In this document: piece by piece, positions 27,329-38,174 of the stretch
How the letters are laid out: every line of letters begins with the position of its first letter
How positions within the stretch are numbered: position 1 is the first letter of the stretch
Source of the DNA: JBOFFC01 sp051648405
GTDB lineage: Bacteria; Planctomycetota; Planctomycetia; Pirellulales; Lacipirellulaceae
DNA: 49,507 nt
Assembly (NCBI GenBank): GCA_051648405.1
Contig: JBOFFC010000126.1
Coordinates: 1-49,507, forward strand
Reading direction: 5' to 3'
Notes under the pieces: generated by a model
Databases searched by the model: none
What the model saw: the letters and a program-made list of their open reading frames with translations, nothing else
Told to the model about the DNA's origin: nothing
Program-made: the position numbers and the translations under genes

Positions 27329-27991
27329 ATGGCCCTCATCACGCTCGAAGTCCTCGAGGGCGCCGACCGCGGAGTCGTCTACGACGACCTCGAGACGCCG
27401 ATCACCATCGGCCGCGAGGAAGGGAACGCGGTGCAGCTCAACGACGAGCGCATCAGCCGGTTCCACATCAAGATCCAAGAGGACCAGGGGAAGATCGTCC
27501 TCACGGACCTCGAGAGCACCAACGGCACCCGCGTCAACGGACGCGAGACGCACTTGCGGATCCTGCGCTTTGGCGACTTGATCGCCGTCGGACGATCGAC
27601 GCTCCGTTTCGGCACCGCCGAGCAGATCGCCGGCCGCATTGATAAGTCCGGCTCGAGCCAAAGCGAGCACCGCACCGGCAGCGCGGAAATGACGGCCGAC
27701 GGCGACTCGGTGTCGATCGAGCTCGAGTGGGGCGATTCGTTCGTCGGCACGCTCGCGGCCGCGAACGACCCTCCCGACCTGCCGCTGGGCCTTAGCCCGG
27801 CGCAGGGCGCCCAGCTCGCCGAACTGCTCGACCACCTCCACGGGCGGACGCACCGCCTCGCGGCCAGCGCCACGGTGAACGACGACGACGAGTCGGTCGT
27901 CATCGACCAGAAGCGCTGGCAGAGCCTGCTGGACCTCGAGTCGGCCCTCGCCCGCTACCTGCGGAAGATCGGCCAGCCGGGCGCCGAGTGA
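27329..27991 (+). CDS. FHA-domain protein
   Basis: A 220-residue cytoplasmic protein. Residues about 3-98 form a forkhead-associated domain that binds phosphothreonine: ITIGREEGNAVQLND (Gly-Arg), ERISRFHIKI (Ser-x-x-His) and DLESTNGTRVNG (Asn-Gly-Thr). The C-terminal 120 residues are polar and helical, with no family I recognise. The ATG at 27329 is preferred over the in-frame GTG at 27314, because FHA similarity begins directly after it. FHA proteins usually read the output of Ser/Thr kinases. A membrane kinase is encoded 3 kb upstream, but a link is speculative. An antitoxin gene starts 36 bases downstream. Confidence 0.92.
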   Translation: MALITLEVLEGADRGVVYDDLETPITIGREEGNAVQLNDERISRFHIKIQEDQGKIVLTDLESTNGTRVNGRETHLRILRFGDLIAVGRSTLRFGTAEQIAGRIDKSGSSQSEHRTGSAEMTADGDSVSIELEWGDSFVGTLAAANDPPDLPLGLSPAQGAQLAELLDHLHGRTHRLAASATVNDDDESVVIDQKRWQSLLDLESALARYLRKIGQPGAE

Positions 27992-28015
27992 CCGGCCGCG
28001 ACACGCCGGACGAGG

Positions 28016-28021
28016 TACAAT
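28016..28021 (+). promoter_or_regulatory. -10-like element placed for a leaderless VapB-like transcript
   Basis: TACAAT (five of six matches) ends six bases before the ATG at 28028, so the expected transcription start would fall on or beside the start codon. There is no ribosome-binding site ahead of the ATG, which fits leaderless translation. No good -35 is seen at 16-18 bases. Confidence 0.3.
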
Positions 28022-28027
28022 CGAAGC

Positions 28028-28297
28028 ATGATCGACCTCCCGCTGACCGAAGCCTCCCCCGACTGGCGGCCGCTCGTCGACGCCCTCCGCGCCGGGGACT
28101 CGGTGCGCCTGGTATTCGATGGCAAGCCGATCGGCGTCGCCTCGCCTGTCGAGGGCGCCGAAGCGGCGCCCAATCAGTCGTTCGCCAACTTCATGAAGGA
28201 ATGGCGGAGCCGCCACGACGTGGAGGAGATCGGCTTCACGCAAGATGAGGTCGATTCTTGGCGTGACCGATCGCCGGGTCGCGAGCTGCCGTTCTGA
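28028..28297 (+). CDS. Antitoxin of a VapBC-like toxin-antitoxin pair (Phd-like)
   Basis: An 89-residue protein. The N-terminal half (DWRPLVDALRAGDSVRLVFD, GKPIGVASPVEG) resembles Phd/YefM-type antitoxin folds: a short helix, a hairpin and G-K-P-x-G. The C-terminal half (FMKEWRSRHDVEEIGFTQDE) is acidic and polar as expected for a toxin-wrapping tail. The stop codon overlaps the toxin start by one base (TGATG), the usual arrangement for co-translated antitoxin and toxin. Similarity to a named antitoxin class is only moderate, so the assignment leans on its partner. Confidence 0.75.
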   Translation: MIDLPLTEASPDWRPLVDALRAGDSVRLVFDGKPIGVASPVEGAEAAPNQSFANFMKEWRSRHDVEEIGFTQDEVDSWRDRSPGRELPF

Positions 28298-28707
28298 TGC
28301 CACTCTACCTCTTCGATACCAACGTCGCTTCACTATCGACGCGAAAGGAAGCTGACCCACGCGACGTTGCGCGGTTCGAGCGGATCGTCGAGTCGGGAGC
28401 GCTGGCTGCAACGACCCATTGCGAGTTGCTGTACGGGATTGAGCGGCTCCCCCCAGGCCAGCGGCGCGACAGCCTACGCGAAGTGCTGGAAACGCTGCTC
28501 GCTCGCGGCGTGCCGGTGCTCCCCTACGACCGAATCGCGGCCGAGTGGCACGCCGCGGAGCGGGCCCGTCTGGCGGCGCTCGGCGCGACGCCCCCGTTCG
28601 CCGACGGGCAGATCGCGGCCGTCGCGGCGGTGAATCAGCTCACGCTGGTCACGCGCAACGCGGCGGATTTCGCGGGCTTTGTTGGCTTGCGCGTCGAGGG
28701 TTGGTGA
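28297..28707 (+). CDS. VapC-like PIN-domain ribonuclease toxin
   Basis: A 136-residue PIN-domain protein. The acidic metal-binding residues are in place: Asp7 in LFDTNVAS, Glu43 in HCELLYGIE, Asp103 in PFADGQIAAVA and an acidic/Asn site near 121-124 in TRNAADF. Such toxins cut tRNA or rRNA when freed from antitoxin. The gene starts within the antitoxin stop codon and is followed 63 bases later by dnaE. A toxin-antitoxin module directly upstream of a replicative polymerase may be simple chance or may favour retention of the locus. Confidence 0.92.
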   Translation: MPLYLFDTNVASLSTRKEADPRDVARFERIVESGALAATTHCELLYGIERLPPGQRRDSLREVLETLLARGVPVLPYDRIAAEWHAAERARLAALGATPPFADGQIAAVAAVNQLTLVTRNAADFAGFVGLRVEGW

Positions 28708-28733
28708 CGGGGCTCCGGCGGCGCCGGTAAACT
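28704..28733 (+). promoter_or_regulatory. Possible promoter of dnaE
   Basis: GTGACG (28704-28709) and TAAACT (28728-28733) are 18 bases apart; each matches four of six consensus positions. It overlaps the end of the toxin gene and would give a leader of about 30 bases. Confidence 0.25.
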
Positions 28734-28770
28734 GCGGCCTCACCGCACGCCCCGCGCTCGAGCCGCCGCC

Positions 28771-31700
28771 ATGGACGCCGTCCGACCATTCGCCCACCTC
28801 CATTGCCACAGCCACTACTCGCTGCTGGACGGGGCGAGCCCGATCAAGAAGCTCGTCGCTCGCGCGAAGGAGCTGGGGATGAACGCCCTGGCCCTCACCG
28901 ATCACGGCAACCTGTACGGCGCGCTCGAGTTCTACCAGGCGTGCCGCGACGCGGGGCTCAACCCGATCGTCGGCTACGAGGCGTACATCGCCCCGGCGAG
29001 CCGCTTCGACAAGTCGGGCGCCTCGAGTAGCAAGGAGGCGAGCTACCACCTGACGCTCCTGGCGCAGAACCGGACCGGATTCCGCAACCTGGTGAAGCTC
29101 GCCAGCCGCGCGTACCTGGAGGGCTTCTACCACAAGCCGCGGATCGACAAGGAGCTGCTCGCCGCCCACTCCGAGGGGATCATCTGCCTGAGCGGTTGCG
29201 TCTCGGGGGAGCTCAGCCGATCGCTGCTCTCCGGCTCGTCGGCCGACGAGGCGATGCGGCAGGGGGGGCTGGTCGCCGAGTGGTTCACCAACACGTTCGG
29301 CGACCGCTACTTCCTCGAGGTCCAAGACAACGGCGTCGAGATCCAGCGTGTCGCGAAAGAGCTGACTGTCGATCTGGCGACCCGCATGGGGCTCCCCCTC
29401 GTGGCGACCTCCGACGCCCACTACGTGAACCGCGAGGACGCCGTCGCGCAGGACGTGCTGATGTGCATCAGCACCGGCAAGTACCGAACCGACACCAACC
29501 GCATGAAGTTCGAGGGGGACCAGTTCTTCCTCCGCAGCGCCGACGAGATGTACGCCGCGCTCCCCGGCATGGACGAAGCGCTCGCCCGCAGCCAGCAGAT
29601 CGCCGACTCGTGTGAACTGGACCTAGACCTCGGCAAGCGGCACTTCCCGGCCTTCAAGCCGCCGGACGAGAAGTCCCCCGCGGAGTACCTTCGCGAGCTC
29701 TGCCTGAAGGGCCTCGGCGAGCGCTACGCGCGCGACAACGACCGATGGCGTGATGGCGACGCGGCCCGTGGAGAACTGTCGGACGAAGTCCTCGCCCGCC
29801 TCGACCGCGAGCTGGGCGTGATCAACAAGCTCGGCTTCGCCGACTACTTCCTGATCGTCTGGGACTTCGTCCGCTACGCCGTCGAGCGGAACATCCCCAG
29901 CACGGCCCGCGGTTCGGGGGTCGGGTCGCTCGTCTGCTACGCGCTGCGCCTGAGCCACGTCTGCCCGCTGCGGTACGACCTGCTGTTCGAGCGGTTCCTC
30001 GACGAGAACCGCCTCGAGGCGCCCGACATCGATATCGACTTCTGCAAAGAGCGCCGCGGCGAGGTCATCCAGTACGTCAAGGACACCTACGGCGAGGAGA
30101 ACGTCGCCCAGATCGGGACTTTCGGGACCTTGGCGGCACGCGCGGCGATCAAGGACGTCGGCCGCACGATGTCGATGCCGCTGCACCGCGTCGATGCGAT
30201 CGCCGCGATGGTCCCCCAACAGTTGGGGATCAGCCTCGACGAGGCGCTCGAGAAGTCCGACGAGCTCCGCGCGACGTACGACTCCGACCCCGAAGTCCGC
30301 GAGCTGCTGGACCTTGCGCGCAAGATCGAGGGGCTGGCGCGGAACGTCGGAACGCACGCCGCCGCGGTGGTGATCTCGGCCGAGCCGGTCGAGGAGTACG
30401 TCCCGCTGCAGCGTGTGACGGGTAAGACCGAGGTCATCACCCAGTGGGCGATGGGGGACGTCGAGCGGGCCGGCCTGCTGAAGATGGACTTCCTCGGCCT
30501 GCGGAACCTTACGATCCTCGCCAAGACGGTCGAGCTGATCGAGCAGACGACCGGCGAGACGGTCGATCCCTACGCCTTCCCGCTCGACGACAAGCCGACT
30601 TTCGCGCTGCTCTGCCGCGGCGAGACGAAGGGGATCTTCCAGCTCGAGTCCGGCGGTATCCGCGACCTGCTGCAGCGGATGAAGCCCGACTCGTTCCTCG
30701 ACATCATCGCCACCAACGCGCTCTACCGGCCGGGACCGCTCGAGGGGGGGATGGTCGATCAGTACATCGAGGTCAAGCACGGCCGGCGCGAGGCCGAGTA
30801 CCCGCACCCGGTGATGCGCGACATCCTCGCCGAGACGCACGGCGTGATGGTCTACCAAGAGCAGGTGATGCGGATCCTCAACCGGCTGGGGGGGATCGAG
30901 CTCTCCGACGCTTACTCGTGCATCAAGGCGATCAGCAAGAAGAAGCTAGCGATGATCGCCAAGTTCCAGGAAGAGTTCCTGGCCGGCTCGCAGGCGCAGG
31001 GGCTCGACAAGAAGCGCGCCGAAGAGCTGTTCGAGATGATCAAGAAATTCGCCGGCTACGGCTTCAACAAGAGCCACTCCACGGCCTACGCCCTGATCGC
31101 CTACATGACGGCCTACCTGAAGGCCCACTACCCGGTCGAGTTCATGGCGGCGCTGCTCTCCGGGGACATCCCGGGGCGGAACTTCAAGAGCAAGGACTCG
31201 CTCGTCGAGCACCTCGAAGACTGCCAGCGGATCGGGATCGAGGTCACGCCGCCGAGCGTCAACGCCTCGGCCAGCGACTTCGCTGTAGTCCACGAGGGCG
31301 CCGAGGCCGACGGGGAAGGGAAGGCGCGGATCGTCTTCGGCCTGAGCGCCATCAAGGGCTGCGGCGGCGGGGCGGCCGACGCGATCGTCGGCGCTCGTAA
31401 GAAGGACGGCCGCTTCCGCGACCTTTACGACTTCTGCGAACGGGTCGATCCGCAGTACTGCAACCGCGCGACGCTCGAGACACTCGTAAAGGCCGGGGCG
31501 ATGGACTCGCTCGGCGCGAACCGCGCGTCCCTCTCCGCGGGGATCGAGAAGGCGATGCAGGCCGGCGCCGCGGTGCTGGCCGATCGACGCAGCGGGCAGC
31601 GCGGGCTGTTCGACGAAGACGACGCGGCGACCGCGGCCCCGGCGCCGCTGCCGAACCTCCCCGAGCTCGGCGAGAAGGAACGCCTCGCCCAAGAGAAGGA

Positions 31701-32382
31701 AGTCCTGGGATTCTACCTCAGCAGCCACCCGCTGGCCGAGCACGAGGGGACGCTCCGCGGGTTCTGTTCACACTCGAGCACCGGCTGCGGCCAGCTCGAA
31801 CACCGCACCGAGGTCGTCGTCGGCGGCATGCTCGCGGCGATCAAGTTCTCGCACACGAAAAACCCGAAGCCGGGCGCCCCCAGCAAGTACGCGATGTGGG
31901 ACCTCGAGGACCTCGACGGCATACTCCGCTGCATCCTCTGGCCCGAGCAGTTCGCGCAGTTCGGCGCGCTTGTCGTGGCCGACTCGATCGTCGGCATCCG
32001 CGGCTCGATCGACCGCCGCCCCGGGGCCGAGGAAGTGAACCTGATCGTCAACGAGGTGATGCCGCTATCGGAGCTATCGACCCGCTTCACGAGCGGCGTC
32101 GTCATCCAGCTCGACGAGCGGAAGCACACCGAGGGGCACCTGGCCTCGCTGCGCGAGGTCGTGCGTGGCTACCCGGGGCAGAAGACGCTCCGCCTCGAGC
32201 TGTTGCTCGAAGCGGGGGGTCGGGTTTCGATCGACACGCCACGGCGTGTCGAGACCGACCCTGAGCTCCAGCGGCGGGTCGAAGAGCTGCTGGGGCCCGG
32301 CTCGTACCGGCTCACCGGCAGCCCCCCCGCGGCGACGCCGCCGGCGCCGAAGCGGCCGATGCGCGAGCGCGCGCGGAACTGA
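28771..32382 (+). CDS. dnaE: DNA polymerase III subunit alpha
   Basis: The 1203-residue product has the length and order of DnaE1. It opens with a PHP domain (HLHCHSHYSLLDGA, residues 9-22; ALTDHGNLYGALEFY), then the C-family polymerase palm with GFADYFLIVWDFVRYA, the catalytic acidic motif EAPDIDIDFC (about 417-424) and KMDFLGLRNL (about 571) carrying the third catalytic Asp. YRPGPLEGGMVDQYIEVKHG and FNKSHSTAYALIAYMTAYLK follow, then a helix-hairpin-helix and an OB-fold region. The PHP His/Asp motif looks intact, so a metal-dependent proofreading-like site is possible, although in the E. coli protein it is inactive. The protein is the replicase catalytic subunit in the cytoplasm. It converges with the cytochrome operon 33 bp after its stop. 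Confidence 0.98.
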   Translation: MDAVRPFAHLHCHSHYSLLDGASPIKKLVARAKELGMNALALTDHGNLYGALEFYQACRDAGLNPIVGYEAYIAPASRFDKSGASSSKEASYHLTLLAQNRTGFRNLVKLASRAYLEGFYHKPRIDKELLAAHSEGIICLSGCVSGELSRSLLSGSSADEAMRQGGLVAEWFTNTFGDRYFLEVQDNGVEIQRVAKELTVDLATRMGLPLVATSDAHYVNREDAVAQDVLMCISTGKYRTDTNRMKFEGDQFFLRSADEMYAALPGMDEALARSQQIADSCELDLDLGKRHFPAFKPPDEKSPAEYLRELCLKGLGERYARDNDRWRDGDAARGELSDEVLARLDRELGVINKLGFADYFLIVWDFVRYAVERNIPSTARGSGVGSLVCYALRLSHVCPLRYDLLFERFLDENRLEAPDIDIDFCKERRGEVIQYVKDTYGEENVAQIGTFGTLAARAAIKDVGRTMSMPLHRVDAIAAMVPQQLGISLDEALEKSDELRATYDSDPEVRELLDLARKIEGLARNVGTHAAAVVISAEPVEEYVPLQRVTGKTEVITQWAMGDVERAGLLKMDFLGLRNLTILAKTVELIEQTTGETVDPYAFPLDDKPTFALLCRGETKGIFQLESGGIRDLLQRMKPDSFLDIIATNALYRPGPLEGGMVDQYIEVKHGRREAEYPHPVMRDILAETHGVMVYQEQVMRILNRLGGIELSDAYSCIKAISKKKLAMIAKFQEEFLAGSQAQGLDKKRAEELFEMIKKFAGYGFNKSHSTAYALIAYMTAYLKAHYPVEFMAALLSGDIPGRNFKSKDSLVEHLEDCQRIGIEVTPPSVNASASDFAVVHEGAEADGEGKARIVFGLSAIKGCGGGAADAIVGARKKDGRFRDLYDFCERVDPQYCNRATLETLVKAGAMDSLGANRASLSAGIEKAMQAGAAVLADRRSGQRGLFDEDDAATAAPAPLPNLPELGEKERLAQEKEVLGFYLSSHPLAEHEGTLRGFCSHSSTGCGQLEHRTEVVVGGMLAAIKFSHTKNPKPGAPSKYAMWDLEDLDGILRCILWPEQFAQFGALVVADSIVGIRGSIDRRPGAEEVNLIVNEVMPLSELSTRFTSGVVIQLDERKHTEGHLASLREVVRGYPGQKTLRLELLLEAGGRVSIDTPRRVETDPELQRRVEELLGPGSYRLTGSPPAATPPAPKRPMRERARN

Positions 32383-32415
32383 TCGACCGGCGAAACTCCG
32401 CGTGACAACGCGGCT

Positions 32416-32760
32416 CTACGGGGTCGCCGTCAGCGGCGCCTTGTCGTCGAGGTAGTCCTGGACGTCGTTTTGGTACTGGTTGCTGTCGAGCACCACCATC
32501 CCCAGGAACAGCACCAGGAAGATCGCCGCGCCGGCGATCAACAGGCTGTTGAACAGCTTGTCGTGCTGGAGGTGCATGAAGATCACGGCCACCATCAGCG
32601 CCTTGACCGTCGCGATCGCCAGCGTGACCGGCATGTCCCACGACCCCAACGGGAACTGCGCCATCACGCACGTGAGGAGCGTCAGGCCGATCAGCGCCAC
32701 GAACGTGGCGATCAGGCTCTGCGGCGACGAGATGTGGTGGGCGTGCGAGTGGTCGGACAT
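32416..32760 (-). CDS. Cytochrome c oxidase subunit IV (prokaryotic type)
   Basis: A 114-residue protein with three membrane helices (about residues 15-35, 45-63, 73-92). AIATVKALMVAVIFMHLQHD is the signature of the prokaryotic COX IV family (COX4_pro), including the Lys-Ala...F-F-M-H-L core. It is a small accessory subunit that helps assembly and stability of the CuB centre in subunit I. It is the last gene of the long minus-strand respiratory operon, 89 bases after coxC, and converges with dnaE. The N-terminal HSHAHH stretch is His-rich like other members of this operon. Confidence 0.93.
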   Translation of the reverse strand: MSDHSHAHHISSPQSLIATFVALIGLTLLTCVMAQFPLGSWDMPVTLAIATVKALMVAVIFMHLQHDKLFNSLLIAGAAIFLVLFLGMVVLDSNQYQNDVQDYLDDKAPLTATP

Positions 32761-32849
32761 GACGTTCTGTTGGCTGTTAACCGTCGGTATCGAGCCGACG
32801 AGGGGTGCGGTCTGGCGACGGAACCGGCGAGACGCGGCGGCTCAGCGGA

Positions 32850-33914
32850 TCAGTGGATCAGGTACAGAAGCGGGAACAGGTAGATCCAAACCAAGTCGAC
32901 GATGTGCCAGTAAAGGCCGACGTACTCGACCGGGCCGTAGTACTCGGCGCTGAAGTGACCCGCCGCGGTGCGCGCGATGATCCAGGTGATGGCGATCATG
33001 CCGGCGATGATGTGCAACGCGTGGACGCCGGTCATCGCGAAATAGATGCTGAAGAAGTTCGCGGCGTTGAACCGGGGGTTCGGCGCCACCGGACCTGCCG
33101 CGGGGGCCGCGGCCGTGGCGTCGGCGGCGACCGGCGCGGCGGCTTCCGCCGGCGCGGGCGCGTCGTGGCTGGTGTGACTGTCGTGCGCCGCGTGGTCCGC
33201 CGCAACGGCGTGGCCCGGGCCGGTGAGCTGCATGATGTAGTTCGCGACAACGATCCCGAGGCCAAGCGACGCGACGCTCACGCCGAGCGACGCGACGATC
33301 CAGCCACGCACCACCTTCTCGCTGTAGACCTGTGCGGCGCCGAGGCCGGTCAGGGCCGCGCCGACGATCAGCGAGCCGATCGCCAGCCCGGGGATGATGT
33401 TGTGCCACCCCCCGCTGTGCCCGGCCGCCGCGTCGTGGGCGCCTTCGGCGTACGTGTAGGCGCCCGCCCAGGCGATCCCCTCGTCCCACTTATGGGTGTA
33501 CTCGACCGTCTTGATCCCCATGAAGAGCGCCGCGCACGCCAGCGTGAAGACGTGCGTGTACAGCACCGTCTGGCGGTCGTTCCGCATGACGGCCCGCACG
33601 CCCCAGGCGATCGCCAGGCTGCTCGCCAGCAACACCACCGTGTTCACCGCGCCGAGCGTCGTGTTCAGGTGCTTGTGCGCGTTGACGAACACCTCGGGGT
33701 GGTTGTAGCGGTAGACCGTGTAGGCCGCGAACAACCCCGAGAAGAACAGCACCTCCTGGGCGAGGAACAGCCAAATCCCAAGCTTGCCGGCTTGGAACTG
33801 CTGCTCCATGTCCTCGAAGTGGTGGGCCAGGAACGGGTGGTGCCCGTGCCCGTGATCGTCCGCCGCGGTGTGCGGGTGGGTTTCTGGGGACTCGAGCGTC
33901 GAGGCGCTGGACAT
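32850..33914 (-). CDS. coxC: Cytochrome c oxidase subunit III with large insertion
   Basis: A 354-residue protein, while most bacterial subunits III of this group have about 200-290. The ATG at 33914 (MSSASTLESPETHPH) is chosen; the frame extends further upstream without resemblance. The core family segments are GIWLFLAQEVLFFSGLFAAY (from 46), KTVEYTHKW (135-143), NFFSIYFAMTGVHALHIIAG (286-305) and GLYWHIVDLVWIYLFP (333-348). Between residues about 143 and 285 there is an insertion holding two extra predicted membrane helices (GLAIGSLIVGAALTGLG; GWIVASLGVSVASLGLGIVV) and an Ala/Pro/His-rich loop. The N-terminus is also His-rich. The insertion may make a contact site with alternative complex III, which is an inference only. 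Confidence 0.92.
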   Translation of the reverse strand: MSSASTLESPETHPHTAADDHGHGHHPFLAHHFEDMEQQFQAGKLGIWLFLAQEVLFFSGLFAAYTVYRYNHPEVFVNAHKHLNTTLGAVNTVVLLASSLAIAWGVRAVMRNDRQTVLYTHVFTLACAALFMGIKTVEYTHKWDEGIAWAGAYTYAEGAHDAAAGHSGGWHNIIPGLAIGSLIVGAALTGLGAAQVYSEKVVRGWIVASLGVSVASLGLGIVVANYIMQLTGPGHAVAADHAAHDSHTSHDAPAPAEAAAPVAADATAAAPAAGPVAPNPRFNAANFFSIYFAMTGVHALHIIAGMIAITWIIARTAAGHFSAEYYGPVEYVGLYWHIVDLVWIYLFPLLYLIH

Positions 33915-34071
33915 GGCGTCAACTGGTGGCTGGGCGGAAGTGCCCGCCGGGGTTGTAGCAACGCGGACCGCCCGGCGGGACGGAGCGTCCCGGCGAACGG
34001 TCAGCGGTTGTGCGGTCCCCGTTTGGGCTCGGAGCTTAACGGTCTTCACGGCGTCCCCAGGACGCGTGCGA

Positions 34072-35835
<1,764 letters not shown>

Positions 35836-35933
35836 GGCGTCGGGAGGGGGAGTGTTTTGGTGCTGAGGGTTTCAGTTGGTCGTCGTTCGTTCCGCACGCT
35901 TCGTGGCCCCGGGGGCTCGGGGGGATCGCGGGA

Positions 35934-37148
35934 TCAAGCAGCCTTGTCGCCGGCCGGCTTGGCGTCAGCCGCCGGCGCGTCGGGCGAAGCTGCGTCGGGC
36001 TTCGGCTCGGTGGGCTGTGAGCCACCCGCCGGAGGGGACGCCGCCGCGGCGCCAGCCGCCGCCCCGTCCGCGGCCTTGTCTCCTCCGGGGACACCGCCCG
36101 CCTCGGTCCACGTCTTCGGCAGGGCGATCTCGGCTTTCCCACTGAGGCTCTTGTGGTACCAAATCAGGGCCGCGATGTCGGCGTCATTGAGCTGCCCTTG
36201 GAAGCTCGGCATGACCCCCTTGTACCCGTCGCGGATCTTCGCCATCGGGTTCAGGATCGACTCGCGGATGTAGTTCTCATCAACCACCACCGGCCCCGCC
36301 GAGGTCGTTTGCTCGGTGCCGTAGGTCCCCTTGTAGGTCGGGCCGGTTCCGGCCGATCCGTCGATCGAGTGGCACTGCGCGCAGCCACGCTTCTTGTAGA
36401 TCTGCTCGCCGCGGGCGACCGGCGACTCGTCCTCGGGCCACACGGCCGCCTTCTCGAGCCACGACTCGAACTTGCCCGATTCGTGCACGATGCACTTGGC
36501 GATCATCGACGAGTGCCCCTGGCCGCAGTACTCGGTGCAGAACAGGTCGAAGCCCCCTTCGTCCGCCAGGTTGACGTCGTCGCCGTCGTCCGCCACGGCG
36601 GTCTTCGTCGCGGTGAACCACAAGTGGCTGTACTTGCCCGGCACGCAGTCGCACTTCACGCGGAACGCCGGGATGTAGAGGCTGTGCAGCACGTCGTCGG
36701 CCGACAGCACGAGCTTCACCGGCCGGTCGATCGGCACGTGGAGGTCGGCATCGACGTACCCGTTGGGGTAAACGAACGACCAGCTCCACTTCTTGGCGAT
36801 CGCGTGGATCTCGTAGGCGTTCTCGGGGGGGGTCCGCATGTCGAGGAACCCGAGGAACCCGGCCCCGAAGATCCAAACCGTGATCAGCCCGGGGAAAATC
36901 GACCACGCCGCTTCGAGCGTGTTGTTGTGGTGCGGCGTGTGCTCAGCCGAGTGCCCCGGACGCGCGTAGTAGCGGGCGATGAACACGATCATCAGCCCGA
37001 TGATCAGCACGAAGAAGAAGACGCAGATCCAGAGGATCCCGAAGAACAGATAATCGACGTTTTCCGCCTGCTTCGAGGCGGCGGGACGGAACCACAGCCC
37101 AGCGAGCGGCGCGAGGTCGGCGAGGTTCGAAATTGAAGGGGCGTGCAT
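35934..37148 (-). CDS. coxB: Cytochrome c oxidase subunit II with fused cytochrome c domain
   Basis: The ATG at 37148 gives a 404-residue protein; the upstream open frame is not coding. Two N-terminal helices (about 32-58 and 80-103) precede the CuA cupredoxin domain with ligands His155, Cys204, Glu206, Cys208, His212 and Met215 (DLFCTEYCGQGHSSMIAK). A mono-heme cytochrome c domain follows, heme at Cys256-x2-Cys259-His260 (GCAQCH), with GVMPSF near 320 providing the Met ligand. The C-terminal 65 residues are an Ala/Pro/Gly/Asp low-complexity tail. The fusion makes this a caa3-type subunit II that takes electrons from cytochrome c or directly from alternative complex III. SCO lies 14 bases upstream. 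Confidence 0.96.
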   Translation of the reverse strand: MHAPSISNLADLAPLAGLWFRPAASKQAENVDYLFFGILWICVFFFVLIIGLMIVFIARYYARPGHSAEHTPHHNNTLEAAWSIFPGLITVWIFGAGFLGFLDMRTPPENAYEIHAIAKKWSWSFVYPNGYVDADLHVPIDRPVKLVLSADDVLHSLYIPAFRVKCDCVPGKYSHLWFTATKTAVADDGDDVNLADEGGFDLFCTEYCGQGHSSMIAKCIVHESGKFESWLEKAAVWPEDESPVARGEQIYKKRGCAQCHSIDGSAGTGPTYKGTYGTEQTTSAGPVVVDENYIRESILNPMAKIRDGYKGVMPSFQGQLNDADIAALIWYHKSLSGKAEIALPKTWTEAGGVPGGDKAADGAAAGAAAASPPAGGSQPTEPKPDAASPDAPAADAKPAGDKAA

Positions 37149-37162
37149 GCTTCGTCGCTGGG

Positions 37163-38122
37163 TTACCGTAAGGGGGCCGTTGAGAGCGGCTCCCCGGTGA
37201 CGGAAAGGGGGGGGGTGTTCTCGGATTGCTGTGACCGCAGCGCCGTGCCCTCGAGGGCGATCCCACCGCGGGGGATGCCCCCCGCAGGCGGAGTGGGCGC
37301 CGCGGCGAGGTCGCGCGACCGCCGCAACCAATAGGGAATCAGACCCACCGCCATGCAGCAGATCATCACCCCCGCGCCGGCGCTCATGATCCTCCGCGCC
37401 ACCGGGCCGTAGCGACCCTTGGTCTCGTCGTAGTGGAAGCAGAACAAGATCAGCTGGTCGAGTGGCGAGCCAATCTTCCCTTCGCCCGCCTCGACAAGCG
37501 ACAGCCGCAACGTCGGGGCGTCGTAGGCGACGCCGTACAGGTATCGCGAGATCACACCGCTGGGGGTCAGCACCATCACGGCGGCCGTGTGCGAGTACTC
37601 GCGCGTCTCGGGGACGTACTTGTAGCGGAAGCCGACCGCGTCGGCGAGCGCGCTGATGCTCTGCTGCGACCCGATTAAGAACCGGACGCCTTTGCCGATC
37701 CCCGGCCGACCCAGACGCTCGAGGTACCGCTGCTTGGTCTGCGCGGCGCGCTCGGGGCTCTCCAGGGGGTCGATGCTGACGCTCACGACGTCGAACTCGG
37801 CGCCCGGATTCCAGGCCAAGTCTTCGATCCCGTCGAACAACCCGTTGAGCTGAACGCCGCACAGCATCGGGCAGTCGGAGTAGTTGAGCGTCAGCAAGAC
37901 GGGCCGGTCCCCCCGGAAGAGGTCTGCCAGCTTGATCGGCTGGCCCCGTTCGTCGCGGAACTCAAGATCAAGCGGGAGCTGATCCCCCGCCTTGTCGTCG
38001 ATCCCGACCCCCTGCATCTCGGCCGGCAGGGGCTCTACGAGCTGGCCCCAGCAATGCACCGGCGACGCGAGCGCAACCAGAGCGCTAGCGAGCAGCAAGC
38101 GGCGGGTCACGCGGGCGTTCAT
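37163..38122 (-). CDS. SCO1/SenC family copper chaperone
   Basis: A 319-residue protein. The N-terminal signal sequence (LLLASALVALASPVHCWG) leads into a thioredoxin-like SCO domain with the copper ligands Cys84-x3-Cys88 (YSDCPMLCGVQLNGL) and His178 (REYSHTAAVMVL). One membrane helix (about 240-258, GAGVMICCMAVGLIPYW) near the C-terminus anchors it, which is less usual than an N-terminal anchor. It is needed for loading the CuA site of the oxidase. It sits immediately before coxB (14-base gap), so it is co-transcribed with its target. The final 50 residues are low-complexity. Confidence 0.95.
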   Translation of the reverse strand: MNARVTRRLLLASALVALASPVHCWGQLVEPLPAEMQGVGIDDKAGDQLPLDLEFRDERGQPIKLADLFRGDRPVLLTLNYSDCPMLCGVQLNGLFDGIEDLAWNPGAEFDVVSVSIDPLESPERAAQTKQRYLERLGRPGIGKGVRFLIGSQQSISALADAVGFRYKYVPETREYSHTAAVMVLTPSGVISRYLYGVAYDAPTLRLSLVEAGEGKIGSPLDQLILFCFHYDETKGRYGPVARRIMSAGAGVMICCMAVGLIPYWLRRSRDLAAAPTPPAGGIPRGGIALEGTALRSQQSENTPPLSVTGEPLSTAPLR

Positions 38123-38174
38123 TGCGGTGGGGGGTCGAAAAACGGAGTACCGTCGGGTCGCTCGCGAGAGCGAA

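Noticed and set aside
32397..32412. CCGCG-TGACAA-CGCGG hairpin between dnaE and the cox operon as a terminator
   Set aside because: A five-bp stem without a T-tract occurs by chance in such GC-rich DNA, so I do not call it.
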